From contig JAVBUB010000081.1 in NCBI GenBank assembly GCA_031555675.1, positions 1 through 14,705 of the forward strand: a DNA stretch of 14,705 bases, written 5' to 3'. The stretch's first letter is position 1; each line of letters begins with the position of its first letter. The notes beneath the pieces are model-generated. The model did no database searches, was not told where the DNA came from, and saw nothing but the letters and a program-made list of their open reading frames with translations. A program made the position numbers and the translations under genes. This DNA is from JAISJU01 sp031555675 (GTDB lineage: Bacteria; Bacteroidota; Bacteroidia; Bacteroidales; Paludibacteraceae). This document shows, one piece after another, positions 14,605 to 14,705 of this stretch.

Positions 14605-14705
14605 TAATCAGACTTCCATGAATAATACGATGGACAATTACATACATTCCTTCAATGGTATAAATAATAGAAAATCCTTTGTAATTGATGCGACGGGCAT
14701 TGCTT
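14600..14705 (-). CDS. C-terminal end of a probable RelE/ParE-family toxin (partial)
   Basis: Minus-strand frame entering from the right edge and ending at TAA (14602 to 14600); 34 complete sense codons are visible. The translation contains ARRINYKGFSIIYTI, then VIVHRIIHGS, which resembles the end of RelE/ParE-superfamily toxins of type II toxin-antitoxin systems: an Arg-x-h-x-y-x-G-y/f-x-I-I-Y strand, a turn, and a V-x-R-h-h-H-G strand. In the family the conserved Arg/Tyr/His residues of this part contribute to ribosome-dependent mRNA cleavage (RelE) or gyrase poisoning (ParE). The start and any antitoxin are outside the window, so completeness cannot be judged. The stop is 62 bp before the HTCS start on the same strand, so readthrough is possible. 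Recognition is by eye from a short fragment. Confidence 0.6.
   Translation of the reverse strand, partial: SNARRINYKGFSIIYTIEGMYVIVHRIIHGSLIT

Noticed and set aside
14618..14705. Rightward frame starting MNNTMDNYIHSF and open to the edge
   Set aside because: It exactly overlaps the minus-strand toxin frame, has no family resemblance, and the minus reading gives a recognisable RelE/ParE end with a stop.

Overview
The window looks like a piece of a Bacteroidales chromosome (phylum Bacteroidota), possibly near Dysgonomonas/Parabacteroides-type genera; the family-level guess is weak. The reasons are AT-rich DNA, promoters that fit the Bacteroides -33 TTTG / -7 TAnnTTTG pattern rather than sigma70, little use of Shine-Dalgarno sites, a hybrid two-component system (HTCS) with a periplasmic sugar-binding-protein-like sensor, a rhomboid with a Bacteroidota-type C-terminal tail, and a Bacteroidota-type LptD. 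No rRNA, tRNA, CRISPR array, IS element or prophage is seen.

Left part (1-4658): the 3' part of purU (formyltetrahydrofolate deformylase) runs rightward off the left edge. It converges on a leftward block whose genes read, in transcription order, rhomboid 2, rhomboid 1, a membrane-anchored endonuclease/exonuclease/phosphatase-fold protein, purE and folK. Gaps are 39, 15, 61 and 77 bp, and a hairpin terminator sits between purE and folK. purU, purE and folK link this part to purine and folate one-carbon metabolism; the two rhomboids are intramembrane serine proteases with intact catalytic residues.

Middle (4659-6597): a divergent intergenic region carries a good Bacteroides-type promoter for an HU-family DNA-binding protein, which ends at a strong hairpin terminator. 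Beyond it lies a 20-bp perfect inverted repeat of unknown role, then a leftward MalY/PatB-type PLP C-S lyase.

Envelope block (6716-11743): a secreted zinc amidase with a C-terminal SPOR-like domain and an MCE/MlaD-type lipid-transport protein form a tight leftward pair. They diverge from a rightward gene for the outer-membrane LPS-assembly protein LptD. The shared intergenic region has candidate promoters in both directions and an inverted repeat in front of lptD. Together these genes serve cell-wall cleavage, lipid trafficking and LPS export.

Right part (11766-14705): a complete one-protein HTCS (periplasmic binding domain, histidine kinase, receiver, AraC-type DNA-binding domain) faces lptD tail to tail. 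No susC/susD or glycoside hydrolase gene is in the window, so its target is either outside or unlinked. At the right edge, on the same strand, the last ~34 codons of a probable RelE/ParE-type toxin gene are visible, ending in a 15-bp tandem repeat just before the HTCS.

Most of the window is conserved core chromosome. I found no clearly new defence or mobile system; the less explained items are the 5226-5268 palindrome, the partial toxin gene, the HTCS without a visible target, and the cysteine pattern of LptD.
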